From JBFGCT01 sp041581055 (GTDB taxonomy: Bacteria; Actinomycetota; Acidimicrobiia; Acidimicrobiales; Ilumatobacteraceae), in the NCBI GenBank assembly GCA_041581055.1, contig JBFGCT010000215.1:1-5899 (forward strand): DNA of 5,899 nucleotides, in the 5' to 3' direction. The notes beneath the pieces were generated by a model that was not told where the DNA came from, ran no database searches, and saw only the letters and a list, made by a program, of their open reading frames with translations. The position numbers and the translations under genes were made by a program. Of the stretch, positions 5,843 through 5,899 are shown piece by piece; the first letter of the stretch is position 1; every line of letters starts with the position of its first letter.

Positions 5843-5872
5843 TTCGCCACCGAATCGCGAGATCGTGGACGC

Positions 5873-5899
5873 ATGACCACCACCACCGAAACCACCACC
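5873..5899 (+). CDS. Start of a divergent gene with Thr-rich N-terminus, cut by the window edge
   Basis: ATG at 5873 is followed by four ACC codons, GAA and three more ACC codons (MTTTTETTT), open to the window end. A start here is supported by its divergent position 84 bp from the AraC start and by a possible -10-like GATCGT (5861-5866) six bases before the ATG with TTCACT 17 bp upstream, suggesting another leaderless start. Nothing can be said of its function; a Thr-rich leader of this kind is often a disordered tail. Confidence 0.45.

Noticed and set aside
5875..5899. ACC repeats as a microsatellite or phase-variation tract
   Set aside because: The run is short, interrupted by GAA and truncated by the window. 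A trinucleotide repeat in frame would not switch the frame, and Thr-rich starts are common enough.

Overview
This window looks like a chromosomal fragment of a high-GC actinobacterium. Supporting signs are very high G+C with G/C-rich third codon positions, GTG starts, AraC and MarR regulators of actinobacterial style, and several starts that look leaderless (a -10 hexamer 6-9 nt before the start codon and no Shine-Dalgarno). An Acidimicrobiia-like lineage is my guess, not something the sequence proves. There is no rRNA, tRNA, CRISPR array, transposase or phage gene.

Layout. (1) Positions 1-115, minus strand: the N-terminus of a membrane protein cut by the window edge. (2) Positions 116-289: a compact divergent control region with two face-to-face overlapping promoters and two identical 12-bp perfect palindromes centred 25 bp apart. 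(3) Positions 290-754, plus strand: a MarR-family repressor, probably leaderless, the obvious candidate to bind those palindromes and control both itself and the membrane protein. (4) Positions 755-874: a convergent gene junction holding a C-rich tract, a perfect 12-bp inverted repeat and a 7-bp hairpin that spans the next gene's stop codon. (5) Positions 863-3655, minus strand: a large membrane-bound hybrid histidine kinase (TM-CHASE-TM-coiled coil-PAS-HisKA-HATPase-REC) with no DNA-binding response regulator beside it. (6) Positions 3791-4807, minus strand: an NAD(P)-dependent dehydrogenase of the type-2 malate/L-lactate dehydrogenase (Ldh_2) family whose usual N-terminal Ser-His-Gly motif is replaced. 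(7) Positions 4841-5788, minus strand: an AraC-family regulator with an N-terminal cupin-like domain, 33 bp upstream of the dehydrogenase and probably co-transcribed with it. (8) Position 5873 onward, plus strand: the first nine codons of a divergently transcribed gene with a Thr-rich start.

How it fits together. There are two local regulatory circuits. At the left, MarR, its twin operators and a divergent membrane protein resemble a classical repressor/efflux or transport pair. At the right, the AraC regulator sits head-to-head with an unknown gene and upstream of the dehydrogenase, so it may respond to a small molecule that one of them handles. The CHASE hybrid kinase lies between them, on the same strand as the AraC/dehydrogenase pair but with its own 135-bp upstream region; its partner must be elsewhere.

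I do not see a clearly new multi-gene system. The most checkable observations are the twin-palindrome MarR operator region, the altered dehydrogenase active-site motif, the orphan CHASE hybrid kinase and the perfect inverted repeat at the convergent junction.
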